Source of the DNA: Enterococcus ureilyticus
GTDB lineage: Bacteria > Bacillota > Bacilli > Lactobacillales > Enterococcaceae
Direction: 5' to 3'
NCBI RefSeq assembly: GCF_001730315.1
Contig: NZ_MIKC01000007.1
Coordinates: forward strand, 1-64,000
DNA: 64,000 bases
Position numbers and translations under genes: made by a program. Every line of letters begins with the position of its first letter. The first letter of the stretch is position 1. Below, in pieces: positions 17,570-27,353 of the stretch. The notes below the pieces were generated by a model. The model saw only the letters and a program-made list of their open reading frames with translations. It had not been told where the DNA came from and did not search any database.

Positions 17570-20188
17570 ATGAAACAGTTAAGAGCTAAAGCTTCACTGG
17601 GCATAAGTTTTAATAAATATGCACTTGCCAGTTTTATTATGCCCATTTTAATTTTAGGAAGTGTCTACTTTTCAATTGGGATTTATCCAGGCAGCAAATT
17701 GAGTATCCTAGCAAGTGATGCTTTTGGTCAATATTCAAATTTTTTTGCAAGTTTTAATACAATGATGAAGAGTGATAAAAGTATTGTATACTCGTGGTCA
17801 GGTTCTCTGGGGTTAAATTATCTATCTTTTATCAGTTACTATCTAGGTGGAATTTTTACACCGCTTGTTTATTTTTTTGATAATCAAAATATGCCGGACT
17901 TTATTTATTTTTTAACTTTATTGAAAATTGGATGTATCGGCGTATCTTTTTGTTTTTTTTCTTCTCGAACTTTTTGCATTCCTAAATGGGGAGATATGAT
18001 GCTTAGTATAAGCTATGCATTAATGGGATTTACTATTGCTAATTCTGAAGTCATTATGTGGCTAGATGGTATTCTTTATTTGCCACTGATAGCTTTAGGA
18101 ATCAATCGATTAATGGACTACCATCGTCCAGCACTATTATTTTTCGGTTATTTTTTCTTATTTATGTCCAATTATTATATTGGTTTCATGGTAGGTATCT
18201 ATTCATTTATGTACTTTGTAGTACGGTTGTTGACAGATAAAAAGCGATATGCAAAGAAATTTTTCAGTTATTTGCTTACAGCCATACTTGCTGGTGGTGC
18301 GTCGATGGTATTACTTTTACCGGCAATGATTGATTTGAAAATGAACGGAGAGGCATTAACGGATATCGGCAAGCTAAAAACTGCTGCAACAGGACCATGG
18401 GACTTAGTGATAAAAAACATGATTGGTGTTTATGACTCCACTCGCTATGGCTCAATTCCGTTCATTTATGTAGGACTATTGCCAATCATATTTTGTGTAT
18501 TCTTTTTCTCAACAAAAAAAATACCACGTTTAAGTAAAATTTGTTATGGAAGTCTTTTACTAGTATTGGTCCTTAGTTTTTATATAGAAGGATTAAACTT
18601 ATTTTGGCATGGGTTTCATGCACCAAATATGTTTTTATTTCGTTTTAGCTTTTTATTTTCTTTTACAATTTTATTATTGGCAGGATTTGGTTGGTCCAAC
18701 TATAAAAAAGAAGACTTTGAGCGGATTGTTAATATTTTTATAGGGTTACTTATATTTTTCTTGATTGTCCGTATTGTCACAGCAAAAAATGATGGATATG
18801 ATTACTTGAGTTATACTTCTTTTATCTTGACGGTGTTATTTTTAGCTACTTATTTATCATTGTTCTTTTGGCATCATAAAATGAAAAGTAAAAAGATTCT
18901 TTTAATTGGTGTTTTCATAAGCATATTTCTAGTGGAGCTGAGTATCAATACGGCTTATTTAGTTAAGGGAATTGATGATGATTGGGGATATACAAACCGT
19001 TCTTTATATAATGAAGATTATTCAACTATTCAAAGCTTAGTCAAACAAGCGGAAAAAGAAAGTAATAATTTCTACCGATTAGAAAACGTGACAGCAATGT
19101 CTAATAATGAAAGTTTTCGCTACGGATATAGCGGTATTGGTATGTTTTCGTCAATTAGAAATCGCCACTCATCCTATTACATGAATACAATAGGATTTCG
19201 TTCAGCGGGTACAAACTTGCAGATTTATTATCAAAATAACACGTTAATTACAGATGCGTTGATGGGTATAAAATACAATATCGCAAACAAGCCAATATCA
19301 AAGGCGGGTTTTGAAAAAATTGGAGAAGAGGGCAAGAACTATTTATATGAAAACCAAAATGCATTACCTATGGGAGTATTAACAGACGAAAGAGTATACC
19401 AAAAAGACGTTTCCTCGAATCCAGAACAACTATTATCAGTTCTTTCAGGATTGGATGGAAAATTCTATAGGACGATTTCTCCAAAAATCGTTAAGATAGA
19501 GAATGCAGAGTTAACGACAGAAACAAAATATGGAAAAGAGATACTTGTTTTAAACGCAAAAGAAAAAGGGAAACCTATTAAGATTGAATGGAAAATTGAA
19601 ATAGATGAGGCATCACAAGTCTATTTAGATATATTACCTGCAAGCTATGAGAATCTTAGTCAAACGAGAGTAGAAATAAATGCAGATAAACAACAATCAA
19701 ACACATCAATGGTCAAAACGGGACAGTATTATTCTTTAGGAAACTATCAAAATAAACAAGAGATTACTGCAAAAGTAGCCTTTGAATATGTGGATATTTT
19801 AGAATTATTTGAACCGAAAGTGTTAAGCTTAAACACAGAAAAATTTGCTGAAGCTGCTAAAAAAGCACAGGAGAACGGTGTAGAATTTAGGGTGTCTGGA
19901 CGAAAAGCTTCTGCTGAAGTGGTTACTGAAGATGAACAAGTTCTTTTTACAACAATTGCGGCTGATAAAGGCTGGAAGGCTAAAATTGATGGCAAAGAAG
20001 TAGCTATCCGTACAATCAATGATGGCGTTTTGAGCATCATGGTTCCTTCAGGAAAACATCAAATAGAATTTGTGTACTTACCACAGGGATTCAAGTTGGG
20101 AATGATGCTTTCAATTTGTTGTGTAGTAATTTTTGCTGGATATCAATATTTGTTATTTAGGAATAGCCAAGAGCGAAAGTTCAAATAA
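17570..20188 (+). CDS. YfhO family multi-pass membrane protein (first copy)
   Basis: 872 aa from ATG 17570; AAAGGAGG at 17549-17556 rules out the upstream in-frame TTG (17528). About a dozen helices (roughly residues 15-470) with the family motif FSIGIYPGS and conserved SFATxEVIMWLD-like stretch, then an extracellular C-terminal beta region (about 480-840) and a final helix. YfhO proteins are GT-C-like enzymes linked to glycosylation of lipoteichoic acid or other envelope polymers. A paralogue is encoded at 56528-59164. Possible modification of the wall near the WxL complex is inference. Confidence 0.88.
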   Translation: MKQLRAKASLGISFNKYALASFIMPILILGSVYFSIGIYPGSKLSILASDAFGQYSNFFASFNTMMKSDKSIVYSWSGSLGLNYLSFISYYLGGIFTPLVYFFDNQNMPDFIYFLTLLKIGCIGVSFCFFSSRTFCIPKWGDMMLSISYALMGFTIANSEVIMWLDGILYLPLIALGINRLMDYHRPALLFFGYFFLFMSNYYIGFMVGIYSFMYFVVRLLTDKKRYAKKFFSYLLTAILAGGASMVLLLPAMIDLKMNGEALTDIGKLKTAATGPWDLVIKNMIGVYDSTRYGSIPFIYVGLLPIIFCVFFFSTKKIPRLSKICYGSLLLVLVLSFYIEGLNLFWHGFHAPNMFLFRFSFLFSFTILLLAGFGWSNYKKEDFERIVNIFIGLLIFFLIVRIVTAKNDGYDYLSYTSFILTVLFLATYLSLFFWHHKMKSKKILLIGVFISIFLVELSINTAYLVKGIDDDWGYTNRSLYNEDYSTIQSLVKQAEKESNNFYRLENVTAMSNNESFRYGYSGIGMFSSIRNRHSSYYMNTIGFRSAGTNLQIYYQNNTLITDALMGIKYNIANKPISKAGFEKIGEEGKNYLYENQNALPMGVLTDERVYQKDVSSNPEQLLSVLSGLDGKFYRTISPKIVKIENAELTTETKYGKEILVLNAKEKGKPIKIEWKIEIDEASQVYLDILPASYENLSQTRVEINADKQQSNTSMVKTGQYYSLGNYQNKQEITAKVAFEYVDILELFEPKVLSLNTEKFAEAAKKAQENGVEFRVSGRKASAEVVTEDEQVLFTTIAADKGWKAKIDGKEVAIRTINDGVLSIMVPSGKHQIEFVYLPQGFKLGMMLSICCVVIFAGYQYLLFRNSQERKFK

Positions 20189-20244
20189 AGTCTATTTAGG
20201 TAGTTAAGATACTTGCAACTAAAATTATCTGGAATATAGATTCA

Positions 20245-20322
20245 AAAAAAGGTCATGGAATATGTAATGACCTCAAAAAGTCTAACTTTTTGAGGTCGGT
20301 TCATTAATCCAGACCTTTTTTA
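20245..20322. terminator. Bidirectional terminator between convergent genes
   Basis: The inner stem GACCTCAAAAAG / CTTTTTGAGGTC (20269-20280, 20286-20297) is enclosed by an outer AAAAAAGGTC / GACCTTTTTT stem. It serves the plus-strand yfhO-like gene and the minus-strand ABC-F gene. Confidence 0.8.
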
Positions 20323-20356
20323 TTTAAAATAAATGCTTATATTTGTTAATTCAGAA

Positions 20357-21988
20357 TTAATACTCGCCAGAAAACAATTCATCCAATTGTTTTTGAACGT
20401 CTTTATTTTCTAAGAATTCATCATAAGTTGTATCCGCACGATCAACTACACCTTTATCAGAAACAGCGATGATGCGGTTTGCTAATGTTTGAATAAATTG
20501 ATGGTCATGTGAGGCAAATAAAATCGCGCCAGTGAAAGCCATCAGTCCATCATTTAAAGCTGTAATCGATTCTAAATCCAAGTGATTTGTCGGATCATCT
20601 AAAACAAGTACATTTGATTTAGACAACATTAATTTAGAGAGCATCACACGTACTTTTTCGCCCCCAGATAGGACGTTGACTGATTTCAGTACGTCTTCAC
20701 CAGAGAATAACATTCTTCCTAAGAATCCACGCAAGAAGGTATTGTCATCTTCTTCTTTGCTTGCAAATTGACGTAACCAATCTAAAATCGTTAAATTGGT
20801 ATCGAAGTCTTTACTGTTATCTTTTGGTAAATAAGCTTGAGTCGTAGTAACACCCCAGCGTACGCTACCTGTATCAGGCGTGATTTCGCCCATGATCACT
20901 TTGAATAAGGTGGTTGTAACGATATCATTGTCAGCAATGAAGGCCACTTTATCAACGTTATTTAAAGAGAATGAGATATTATCTAAAATTTTCTTGCCAT
21001 CGATCGTTACCGAAACGTTTTCCACATGAAGCAAATCATTTCCGATTTCTCTTTCAGGTGTAAAGCCAACGAATGGGTAACGGCGTGAAGACGGTTGAAT
21101 ATCATCTAATGTAATTTTATCCAACATTTTTTTACGAGAAGTTGCTTGTTTTGATTTTGATGCATTGGCACTGAAACGAGCGATAAAGTCTTGCAGCTCT
21201 TTGATTTGCTCTTCTTTTTTCGCGTTAGCATTTGATTGTAATTTTGCCGCTAATTGGCTTGATTCCAACCAAAAATCATAGTTACCAACATATAATTTGA
21301 TCTTTCCAAAATCAAGATCGGCCATGTGTGTACATACTTTGTTTAAAAAGTGACGGTCATGGGAAACGACAATAACAGTATTTTCAAAGTTGATCAAAAA
21401 TTCTTCTAACCAATTGATCGAACGAGTATCCAAACCATTGGTCGGCTCATCTAATAGTAAAACATCAGGTTTACCGAATAGAGATTGTGCAAGCAAGACT
21501 TTGACCTTTTGGCCGGCTGTTAATTCGCTCATTTTTTGGTCATGTAGACTTTCAGGAATATTTAATCCTTGTAGTAAAACAGCTGCCTCTGGTTCAGCTT
21601 CCCAACCGTTTAACTCCGCAAATTCACCTTCAAGTTCAGCTGCTTTGATTCCATCTTCATCCGTGAAATCTTCTTTCATATAGACAGCATCTTTTTCTTT
21701 CATTACTTCGTACAAACGTTTGTGACCCATGATAACCGTTTCTAGAACAGTGTTGTCTTCAAAGTCAAAGTGGTTTTGTTTCAAGATAGCCAAACGTTCA
21801 TCAGGACCTAAAGCAACATTTCCAGTTGTTGGCTGAATATCACCAGATAAAATCTTTAAGAATGTTGATTTACCAGCACCATTTGCACCAATCAAGCCAT
21901 AACAGTTACCAGGTGTGAATTTAATATTTACATCATCAAAAAGTTTGCGGTCTGAAAATAGCAAACTTACATCATTTACAGTAATCAA
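20357..21988 (-). CDS. ykpA: ABC-F ATPase, YkpA/YbiT type, with degenerate second domain
   Basis: 543 aa. Two ABC domains joined by a charged linker (about 240-310), no membrane segment. Domain 1 has Walker A GANGAGKST, signature LTAGQK, Walker B LLLDEPTNGLD and SHDRHF. Domain 2 has signature LSGGEK, but its Walker A reads IADNDIVTTTLF (no Lys) and Walker B ends LDDPTNHLD (Asp for the catalytic Glu), so it may not hydrolyse ATP. ABC-F proteins act on ribosomes as translation factors. Convergent with the yfhO-like gene; unrelated to membrane transport. Confidence 0.88.
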   Translation of the reverse strand: MITVNDVSLLFSDRKLFDDVNIKFTPGNCYGLIGANGAGKSTFLKILSGDIQPTTGNVALGPDERLAILKQNHFDFEDNTVLETVIMGHKRLYEVMKEKDAVYMKEDFTDEDGIKAAELEGEFAELNGWEAEPEAAVLLQGLNIPESLHDQKMSELTAGQKVKVLLAQSLFGKPDVLLLDEPTNGLDTRSINWLEEFLINFENTVIVVSHDRHFLNKVCTHMADLDFGKIKLYVGNYDFWLESSQLAAKLQSNANAKKEEQIKELQDFIARFSANASKSKQATSRKKMLDKITLDDIQPSSRRYPFVGFTPEREIGNDLLHVENVSVTIDGKKILDNISFSLNNVDKVAFIADNDIVTTTLFKVIMGEITPDTGSVRWGVTTTQAYLPKDNSKDFDTNLTILDWLRQFASKEEDDNTFLRGFLGRMLFSGEDVLKSVNVLSGGEKVRVMLSKLMLSKSNVLVLDDPTNHLDLESITALNDGLMAFTGAILFASHDHQFIQTLANRIIAVSDKGVVDRADTTYDEFLENKDVQKQLDELFSGEY

Positions 21989-22124
21989 TTGTTTTCCTCA
22001 CTTCATATAGAATAGTTAAACCTCTCTGCATTATAGCGAGGAAACCCACATTTTTCAAGGAATTTCAGACTTTTTCAGAAATACCTTATAGTTTTCCCAA
22101 AAAGAAGCAGCTTAAAAATAATAG

Positions 22125-22140
22125 TGTTTCATGTGAAACA
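22125..22140. promoter_or_regulatory. parS: Candidate parS site (ParB/Spo0J binding)
   Basis: TGTTTCATGTGAAACA matches the bacterial parS consensus TGTTTCACGTGAAACA at 15 of 16 positions. It lies in a non-coding region between the ABC-F gene and mptR. parS sites cluster near oriC, which fits the origin-proximal location of mpt and proBA in E. faecalis (from memory). Confidence 0.6.
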
Positions 22141-22158
22141 TTTTAATAAAAAGGTTAT

Positions 22159-22214
22159 CAGTGTACTTTTAAAACGATACACTGTATGATACACGTAAAA
22201 TTAGTGTATCGTTT
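22159..22214. promoter_or_regulatory. Clustered GATACACT repeats upstream of mptR
   Basis: AAACGATACACT (22172-22183) and AGTGTATCGTTT (22203-22214) form a 12-bp inverted repeat. A further GATACACG lies at 22188-22195, and CAGTGTA (22159-22165) mirrors TACACTG (22178-22184). The same motif recurs by the sigma-54 promoter at 25372. It probably binds MptR or another mpt regulator. Confidence 0.45.
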
Positions 22215-22404
22215 AATCGATTTAGCATTTGTTATTATGTGGCTCCACAGGCTAGTCTTTCAGAAAAAAGATAAATTAGGAATGAGGCAGAAAACACCTT
22301 AGTCATAATTTGCTATTTTCCAATCAAGACTGAACAAGCCTACGACACTTTTATTATCTATTTTCACGAGCTGATTCACATTTAAACGGAAAGGAGAAGT
22401 GGTG

Positions 22405-25302
22405 ATGAAGCGTATCGAACGAATCTATCTTTATGTAAAAGAACAGACTGAAAGTTTAACGCCTAACGATGTTTCTTTAGGTGGTGGAGTGACAACAGGT
22501 GATGTTTCAGAAGCTCTAGATATCCAAAGAACCAATGCCAGCAAGGATTTAAATCAACTTGTTCGAGAAGGATTATTAGAAAAAACGGATGGACGCCCGG
22601 TCAAATATGTTGATAAAGGCATCTTTAAATATCAACCATTATCCAAACCAGTTAAAAGTTACCGGGAACATAGTTTAGTTGAAGCGTCTGCTACGGTCAC
22701 TGATCCTGTACATAAACCAAATAAGAAATTTGCTGGAGAAGATATATTTAAAGGAATGATTGGTTCTACTGGGAGTATGAGAACGCCTGTTGAGCAAGCT
22801 AAGGCTGCGATTTTGTATCCACCAAAAGGGTTGAACTGTTTGATTACAGGACCAACCGGATCAGGTAAAACTTATTTTGCTCATGCGATGTTCCAATTTG
22901 CTTTGATGAATCAGGTAATCGATGCGAATAAAAAGCTGATTGTGTTTAATTGTGCCGATTATGCTCATAATCCTGAATTATTGATGTCTCATCTATTTGG
23001 TTATGCTGAAGGCGCCTTTACAGGTGCCACAAAAGCCAAAGAAGGGATCATTCATCAAGCTGATGGCAGTATTCTATTTCTTGATGAAGTGCATCGCTTA
23101 CCGCCAGAAGGACAAGAAATGGTCTTTTACTTTATGGACCATGGTACCTATTCAAGATTAGGAGAAACGGTTAAGAATCGACGAGCAGATGTGCGAATCA
23201 TCTGTGCTACAACTGAAAACCCAACCTCTTCTTTATTAAATACCTTTGTCCGTAGAATTCCGATTATCATTCAGTTGCCTAATTTTATTGATCGACCAGC
23301 AAAAGAAAAAATTGATTTGCTGAGAGTGATGATTTCAATGGAAGCTTCACGCATTCATAGAAAGATATCACTATCAGAAGATGTGGTGAAGGCGTTGATT
23401 GGTAGTGTTTCTTATGGAAATGTTGGCCAGTTGAAGTCAAATGTTCAGTTAGTAACGGCTAGAGGCTTTTTAAATCATATTGACCAAGATGAATTGACGA
23501 TTACAATCGATGAGTTGACGGATAGTATCAAAGAAGGCATGATGCAATTGGCAAGTAATCGCGATGCATTAGCTGAATTATCCAAATATTTGGAGCCGCA
23601 AATGATCGTGTCTCCAAACGAGCCTTTAGTAACGATCCAGTCAGATGCTTATGAATTGCCGTATAATTTATATGAGATCATCGGAGATAAAGCTGCTTTA
23701 TTAAAAGCAGATGGATTAGAGCAAGAAGTAATCAATAATTTCATCACGACAGATATCAATGTTCATCTAAAATCCTTTTATAAAGACCATGGATTTACTT
23801 TTGATACAGAAAATAAATTAGCTGAGATCGTAGATCAGCGAATCATTGATGTTACCAAAGAAATTTACAATTTTGCCAAACAAAAATTAAATTATAATTT
23901 CCAATCGAATTTTATTTATGCGATGAGTTTACATATCAGCTCGTTTTTAAAACGAATTCAAAATGGTGAGGAACGGCAGCATCAATTAAACGAAAATATT
24001 CGAAACATGGTGTTGGATTATCCTGTAGAGTTTGAAACAGCGCAAGAAATCAAACGAATCATTGAAATCAATTATCAAATGAAGATTCCAGAATTTGAAA
24101 CGTATTATCTAGCGGTCTTATTGATTTCCCTTAGAGAAAATAAAGATGCTGGACGTATTGGAATCGTGGTCGCAGCGCACGGAAAAAGTACAGCTACAAG
24201 TATGGTACAAGTCGTATCACAGCTATTGAATGTTGATAATTTAAGAGCAGTCGACATGCCTTTAGAAATGCAGCCAAAAGAAGCTTTGCGTCAAATTGTC
24301 AATGTGGTGAAGGAGGTCAATGAAGATAGTGGTGTGATTCTTTTAGTCGACATGGGTTCTTTGGCTACATTTTCAGATGAAATAACCCGGCAGACAGGTA
24401 TTGATGTACGAACAGTTGATATGGTCACAACCCCAATCGTATTAGAAACTGCGAGAAAAACAACATTGATCGATACACAGTTAGATTCATTATACGATTC
24501 TCTAAAGAACTTTCAAGGTTATGCAGGCATCCAGCAGGAAAGAGAAATCGATTCCTTAGCTCCGTGGAAAAAGCGCGTGATTGTCGCAATCTGTGCTTCT
24601 GGAGAAGGTACGGCAAAACGGATGAAAGAAATGATCGAAGCTTCTGTTCCACCTCAATTAAACTTAGAACTAGAAGTATTACCTCTTTCTATTATTGATA
24701 TGAAAGAGCAATTAATCACCATTCAAGAAGAATATCGTGTGATTGCAGCAACAGGGATCACTGATCCTAAAATTGTAGTCCCCTTCATTCCAATGGAAAC
24801 CTTCTTCTCTGGGGAAGCTGAATCTGTGATCAGTAAGCTATTATTGGATAGCGATATTGATATAGAAGCACAAGAAATGGATGAATTGGCGGCTAAAAAA
24901 ATCTGTATTGATTATATGGAAGAAAGTTTCACGTTTATCAATCCTAAAAAAGTGATCGATCCTTTATGGGAATTTGCAGATATCATCCGAACAAAGCTGG
25001 ATTTAAAGCTAGACTATTCCTTTTATGTGAATTTGGTCATGCATTTAGCAGGTATGCTTGAAAGAGTACTGCAACACGATACCTTGACCCTTACTGAAGA
25101 AGAGTTGAAACAGATTACGTCAGAACCTAGCTATGAGGTTGTAATGAAAGCTGCATTCTATTTAAAACAAACATTTAAGATAGATATGCCGTTGGAAGAA
25201 GTTTACTATGTCATTCAATTAATCAAAAATACACAGCTGAACCAAGCACAGAATACAGAGAATACACTAGATGCGATACACAAAGAAGATACACTATTTT
25301 AG
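22405..25302 (+). CDS. mptR: LevR-class sigma-54 activator of the mannose PTS
   Basis: 965 aa from ATG 22405 (AAAGGAGA at 22390-22397; the in-frame GTG 22399 is too close). Domains in order: N-terminal helix-turn-helix (about 1-70); AAA+ sigma-54 interaction domain with Walker A GPTGSGKT (149) and GAFTGA loop (203); PRD1 (about 440-550); EIIA-Man-like domain (about 560-690); EIIB-Gat-like domain (about 715-800); PRD2 (about 850-955). It activates sigma-54 transcription of the mpt operon and is controlled by PTS phosphorylation. It lies directly upstream of a sigma-54 promoter and the PTS genes. Homologues: LevR, ManR, MptR. Confidence 0.93.
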   Translation: MKRIERIYLYVKEQTESLTPNDVSLGGGVTTGDVSEALDIQRTNASKDLNQLVREGLLEKTDGRPVKYVDKGIFKYQPLSKPVKSYREHSLVEASATVTDPVHKPNKKFAGEDIFKGMIGSTGSMRTPVEQAKAAILYPPKGLNCLITGPTGSGKTYFAHAMFQFALMNQVIDANKKLIVFNCADYAHNPELLMSHLFGYAEGAFTGATKAKEGIIHQADGSILFLDEVHRLPPEGQEMVFYFMDHGTYSRLGETVKNRRADVRIICATTENPTSSLLNTFVRRIPIIIQLPNFIDRPAKEKIDLLRVMISMEASRIHRKISLSEDVVKALIGSVSYGNVGQLKSNVQLVTARGFLNHIDQDELTITIDELTDSIKEGMMQLASNRDALAELSKYLEPQMIVSPNEPLVTIQSDAYELPYNLYEIIGDKAALLKADGLEQEVINNFITTDINVHLKSFYKDHGFTFDTENKLAEIVDQRIIDVTKEIYNFAKQKLNYNFQSNFIYAMSLHISSFLKRIQNGEERQHQLNENIRNMVLDYPVEFETAQEIKRIIEINYQMKIPEFETYYLAVLLISLRENKDAGRIGIVVAAHGKSTATSMVQVVSQLLNVDNLRAVDMPLEMQPKEALRQIVNVVKEVNEDSGVILLVDMGSLATFSDEITRQTGIDVRTVDMVTTPIVLETARKTTLIDTQLDSLYDSLKNFQGYAGIQQEREIDSLAPWKKRVIVAICASGEGTAKRMKEMIEASVPPQLNLELEVLPLSIIDMKEQLITIQEEYRVIAATGITDPKIVVPFIPMETFFSGEAESVISKLLLDSDIDIEAQEMDELAAKKICIDYMEESFTFINPKKVIDPLWEFADIIRTKLDLKLDYSFYVNLVMHLAGMLERVLQHDTLTLTEEELKQITSEPSYEVVMKAAFYLKQTFKIDMPLEEVYYVIQLIKNTQLNQAQNTENTLDAIHKEDTLF

Positions 25303-25320
25303 TGTATCTTCTTTGTGTAT
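25276..25320 (+). terminator. Terminator-like 21-bp perfect hairpin at the mptR stop
   Basis: Perfect 21-base arms (25276-25296, 25300-25320) with a TTT loop contain GATACACT/AGTGTATC and are followed by TTTCTT. The stop codon lies in the stem. It may both terminate mptR and carry the regulatory motif. Confidence 0.7.
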
Positions 25321-25371
25321 TTTCTTAAATAATCCCTTAGTTTTTCATCTATTCTAACAATACACTAGTTT

Positions 25372-25387
25372 TGGCATGGAAATTGCT
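25372..25387 (+). promoter_or_regulatory. Sigma-54 promoter of the mpt operon
   Basis: TGGCATGGAAATTGCT matches the -24/-12 consensus TGGCAC-N5-TTGCW with GG and GC correctly spaced. AATACACTAG directly upstream (25360-25369) belongs to the GATACACT motif family. It lies 170 bp upstream of the EIIB gene; the intervening leader has no ORF. Confidence 0.88.
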
Positions 25388-25542
25388 TTAAATAAGATGT
25401 AGGTGAATTCTATATGTCCTGCAACCATTTTTAGCTGATTTTGTTGGTCGTTATTTTGGCAATAAATGACCGGGCGTAGTATTTTGTTAATAAAGTATTA
25501 AGAATTGACTGAGCAGACTAATGAGTTGAAGGAGAACCAGAC

Positions 25543-26037
25543 ATGATGGATATTCGCTTAGTTCGAATCGATGATCGACTGATACATGGACAAGTTGCAA
25601 CGGTTTGGACCAAAAGTACTAATGTAAACCGAATTTTAGTCATTAGTGACGCAGTTGCACATGATACACTGCGAAAAGCGTTACTTGTACAAGCAGCGCC
25701 GCCTGGTGTGAAGGTAAATGTCATTACCGTTGAAAAAATGATCGCAGCTTTTGCCGATGAACGTTTTGACAGCTTAAAAGTAATGTTGCTATTTACTAAC
25801 CCAGAAGATGTCAAACGTGTAGTAGAGGGCAATGTCGTTTTTGATTCAGTCAATATTGGTGGTATGAGTTTTACCAGTGGCAAACGAATGATCACAAATG
25901 CCGTGGCTGTTAACAAAGAAGACATTGCAGCATTCAAGTACTTACATGATCAGGGGATTCAGTTGGAGATCCGAAAAGTAGTTGCGGATAACCAAGTAGA
26001 TTTGATGGAATTGCTGAAAAAAGAACAGTTAGTGTAA
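25543..26037 (+). CDS. PTS mannose/sorbose-family EIIB component
   Basis: 164 aa, a single EIIB domain. The phosphorylated His15 is in RIDDRLIHGQVATVW, and PPGVKVNVITV and NIGGMSF match the family core. AAGGAG at 25529-25534 precedes ATG 25543. It is closely similar in pattern to the EIIB half of the downstream EIIAB protein, so it is an extra, free-standing EIIB. A lone EIIB at the head of the operon is also found in E. faecalis mpt. Its separate role, perhaps signalling to MptR, is unproven. Confidence 0.93.
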   Translation: MMDIRLVRIDDRLIHGQVATVWTKSTNVNRILVISDAVAHDTLRKALLVQAAPPGVKVNVITVEKMIAAFADERFDSLKVMLLFTNPEDVKRVVEGNVVFDSVNIGGMSFTSGKRMITNAVAVNKEDIAAFKYLHDQGIQLEIRKVVADNQVDLMELLKKEQLV

Positions 26038-26321
26038 TTCTTTTTTTGGATTTCTATATAAATGACGTGCTGCACTGACTCAATGCTAATTGTCGTAGCT
26101 TATGCATAGAATTGGGAGGAGTGATCCAATTAGTGAAAGTGGTTGTCAAAGTAGTTTGAGTAATGGGTAATCATTAAGAAGCATCCGCGCTATCGATCAT
26201 AAGGAATTGAAAACACAAGCAGAGTAACGCATTTTTTCTTTTATATATTTCTAGTAGTGTTTTTATCTGTTGATGATCGACGTGATGTAGTAGTTGAAAA
26301 AAATATAGGAGGTATCAAATT
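26038..26321. other. Long gap inside the mpt operon
   Basis: 284 bases between the EIIB and EIIAB genes without a supported ORF, strong terminator or second promoter. Some RNA-level regulation here is possible but nothing distinct is visible. Confidence 0.4.
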
Positions 26322-27320
26322 ATGGTAGGAATTATTATTGCTAGCCATGGGGAGTTTGCTCAAGGCATTTTACAATCCGGTTCCATGATTTTTGGTGAAC
26401 AGGAAAAAGTACAAGCAGTTGTATTGATGCCTAGCGAAGGCCCAGACGATTTAAAAGCCAAATTAAAAGCAGCAATCGCAACGTTTGATGAAGAAGACGA
26501 AGTATTATTTTTAGTCGATCTTTGGGGAGGAACACCGTTTAACCAAGCGAATAGCCTTTTTGAAGAACATAAAGACAAATGGGCAATCGTCAGTGGTTTA
26601 AACTTACCAATGTTGATCGAAGCATATTCGTCACGTTTTTCTATGAACTCAGCGCAAGAAATTGCAACGCACATTTTGGAAACTGCTAAAGAAGGCGTAA
26701 GAATCAAACCAGAAGAGCTAGAACCCGCTGAAGCACCAAAAGCTGTTGTGGAAGATGCTCAGCCTAAAGGTTCTTTACCTGAAGGAACAGTTGTCGGTGA
26801 TGGCAAAATCAAATTTGTTTTAACTCGTGTTGATTCACGTTTATTACATGGTCAAGTCGCGACAGCCTGGACAAAGTCAGTTTTACCAAATCGAATCATC
26901 GTAGTTTCAGATGCCGTATCGAAAGATGATCTTCGTAAAAAACTGATCGAACAAGCGGCTCCTCCAGGAGTGAAAGCGAACGTTATCCCAATCAGTAAAA
27001 TGATTGAAATTTCAAAAGATCCACGCTTTGGGAATACTAAAGCATTACTGCTATTTGAAAATCCAGAAGATGTAGTAAAAGTGGTTGAAGCAGGCGTAGA
27101 CATCAAAGAAGTAAATGTTGGTTCTATGGCACATTCAGTCGGAAAAGTAGTCGTAAGTAAAGTATTATCGATGGGACAAGAAGATGTTGAAGCGTTTGAA
27201 AAACTTGAAAAGATGGGTGTTAAATTTGATGTCCGTAAAGTTCCAAATGATTCTAGCGCGAATATGGATGAAATCCTTAAAAAAGCGAAACATGAGTTAG
27301 CACAAGCACACTCAAAATAA
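26322..27320 (+). CDS. mptA: PTS mannose EIIAB component
   Basis: 332 aa. EIIA domain (about 1-130) with phosphorylated His9 in [10 protein letters not shown] and LWGGTPFN; an Ala/Pro/Glu-rich linker (about 145-165); EIIB domain (about 170-332) with its active His in [15 protein letters not shown]. It receives phosphate from HPr and passes it to the sugar carried by EIIC/EIID. GGAGG precedes the ATG. It also phosphorylates PRD regulators such as MptR in related systems. Confidence 0.95.
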   Translation: MVGIIIASHGEFAQGILQSGSMIFGEQEKVQAVVLMPSEGPDDLKAKLKAAIATFDEEDEVLFLVDLWGGTPFNQANSLFEEHKDKWAIVSGLNLPMLIEAYSSRFSMNSAQEIATHILETAKEGVRIKPEELEPAEAPKAVVEDAQPKGSLPEGTVVGDGKIKFVLTRVDSRLLHGQVATAWTKSVLPNRIIVVSDAVSKDDLRKKLIEQAAPPGVKANVIPISKMIEISKDPRFGNTKALLLFENPEDVVKVVEAGVDIKEVNVGSMAHSVGKVVVSKVLSMGQEDVEAFEKLEKMGVKFDVRKVPNDSSANMDEILKKAKHELAQAHSK

Positions 27321-27353
27321 TCCAAAAATTCAAATGAAAATAGGAGGCTTATC

